Below are positions 4,768 to 5,473 of a stretch of DNA of 5,473 nucleotides, piece by piece (positions within the stretch are counted from its first letter, which is position 1; each line of letters starts with the position of its first letter). Position numbers and translations under genes: made by a program. This DNA comes from Flavobacterium sp. (GTDB lineage Bacteria > Bacteroidota > Bacteroidia > Flavobacteriales > Flavobacteriaceae), in assembly GCA_024709705.1 (NCBI GenBank), contig JANJWE010000282.1, forward strand, positions 1 to 5,473, written 5' to 3'. Below the pieces are notes generated by a model. The model saw only the letters and a list, made by a program, of their open reading frames with translations. It was not told the origin of the DNA and did not search any database.

Positions 4768-5473
4768 ATGACTACAATTGAAAATTTTTCACTCAAAGAA
4801 TACAATACTTTTGGTATTGAAGCCAAAGCCAAACAATTTGTCTCTGTATCCAGTACAGTAGAACTTATTGAAGTTTTGAAAACTAATTCCTCTACCCCTA
4901 TTTTTATTTTGGGCGGCGGAAGCAACATGCTACTCACTAAGGATATCGATGCTTTGGTTATTCATGTTAATTTAAAAGGTAAAAAAATTATACATGAAGA
5001 TGCCGATTATGCTTGGGTTGAAGGTATGGCCGGTGAAAACTGGCATGAATTTGTGTTATGGACTTTAGACCAAGGTCTGGGAGGGCTAGAAAACTTATCC
5101 TTAATTCCGGGAAATGTGGGAACAACTCCCATTCAAAACATCGGAGCCTATGGCGTTGAAATTAAAGACACTTTTGATCATTGTACCGCCATTTCCAGAA
5201 AAACAAGAGAAGAAGTTACTTTTGACCGGGATACATGTAAATTTGATTACCGAGAAAGTATTTTTAAAAATGAGGCAAAAGACCAGTATGTAATTACTAA
5301 AGTAGTTTTCAAACTAACTAAGAAAAATCATAAAAAAAATACTTCATACGGAGCCATTGAGCAAGAATTGGCCTTGAAAAACATAACCCATCCCACTCTA
5401 AAAGACATTAGTAATGCTGTAATTGCTATTCGTAACAGCAAACTTCCCAACCCTAAAGAATTGGGAAATAGCG
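4768..5473 (+). CDS. murB: UDP-N-acetylenolpyruvoylglucosamine reductase, 5' part (cut by the right edge)
   Basis: MurB reduces UDP-GlcNAc-enolpyruvate to UDP-MurNAc with NADPH and FAD, the second committed step of peptidoglycan precursor synthesis in the cytoplasm. The frame from ATG 4768 stays open for 235 codons to the window end. Motifs: NTFGIEAKA (13-21), the FAD-binding PIFILGGGSNMLL (44-56), LENLSLIPGNVGTTPIQNIG (107-126) followed by AYGVE, and YRESIF (161-166), in which Arg162 matches the catalytic Arg159 of E. coli MurB. The segment YGAIEQEL (194-201) and RNSKLPNPKELGNS (222-235) mark a type I (E. coli-like, about 340 residues) enzyme. The window stops just before the expected GSFFKNP loop with the catalytic Ser, so that residue and the C-terminal Glu cannot be checked. 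The ATG lies 3 nt after the DUF2461 stop, in a tight unit with it. Identification firm. Confidence 0.96.
   Translation, partial: MTTIENFSLKEYNTFGIEAKAKQFVSVSSTVELIEVLKTNSSTPIFILGGGSNMLLTKDIDALVIHVNLKGKKIIHEDADYAWVEGMAGENWHEFVLWTLDQGLGGLENLSLIPGNVGTTPIQNIGAYGVEIKDTFDHCTAISRKTREEVTFDRDTCKFDYRESIFKNEAKDQYVITKVVFKLTKKNHKKNTSYGAIEQELALKNITHPTLKDISNAVIAIRNSKLPNPKELGNS

Noticed and set aside
4352..4937. Minus-strand open frames at 4352-4609 and 4614-4937
   Set aside because: They are antisense to DUF2461 and murB, whose motifs are clear. The second even spans the junction between these two genes.

Overview
The window looks like chromosomal core sequence from a member of the Flavobacteriia (phylum Bacteroidota), most likely a Flavobacterium-like organism. 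The evidence is the strongly AT-rich composition, the near absence of Shine-Dalgarno sequences before starts, promoter-like elements matching the Bacteroidota consensus (TTTG, a spacer of about 20, then TAnnTTTG), and the gene order ribH, TPR membrane protein, recF, which I recall as typical of this group. No mobile element, tRNA, rRNA or CRISPR array was seen.

Layout. Positions 1-1587 read on the minus strand. A small conserved gene runs off the left edge (1-191) and has its own promoter-like box. To its right, ribH (329-808) lies 2 nt downstream of a gene for a single-pass membrane TPR protein (811-1587), and the pair ends in a clear hairpin terminator at 277-305. A divergent intergenic region (1588-1763) carries promoter-like boxes for both directions. 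Positions 1764-5473 read on the plus strand: recF (1764-2843, GTG start), a 197-bp intergenic region with palindromes and a repeated promoter-like 12-mer, an unrecognised two-TM protein with a large extracytoplasmic helical domain (3041-4024), a DUF2461-family protein (4090-4764), and murB (from 4768, cut by the right edge before its catalytic serine).

How the genes work together. Most of the window is housekeeping: riboflavin biosynthesis (RibH), an envelope-anchored TPR protein, recombinational repair (RecF) and peptidoglycan precursor synthesis (MurB). The TPR-ribH pair and the DUF2461-murB pair look like tight translational units. The least explained part is the 3041-4024 gene with its upstream region. 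It looks like a free-standing sensor-type domain with no signalling output module, and a perfect 17-bp inverted repeat sits between two near-identical promoter-like 12-mers ahead of it. I did not find evidence for a complete new system; that gene and its control region are the best candidates for follow-up.
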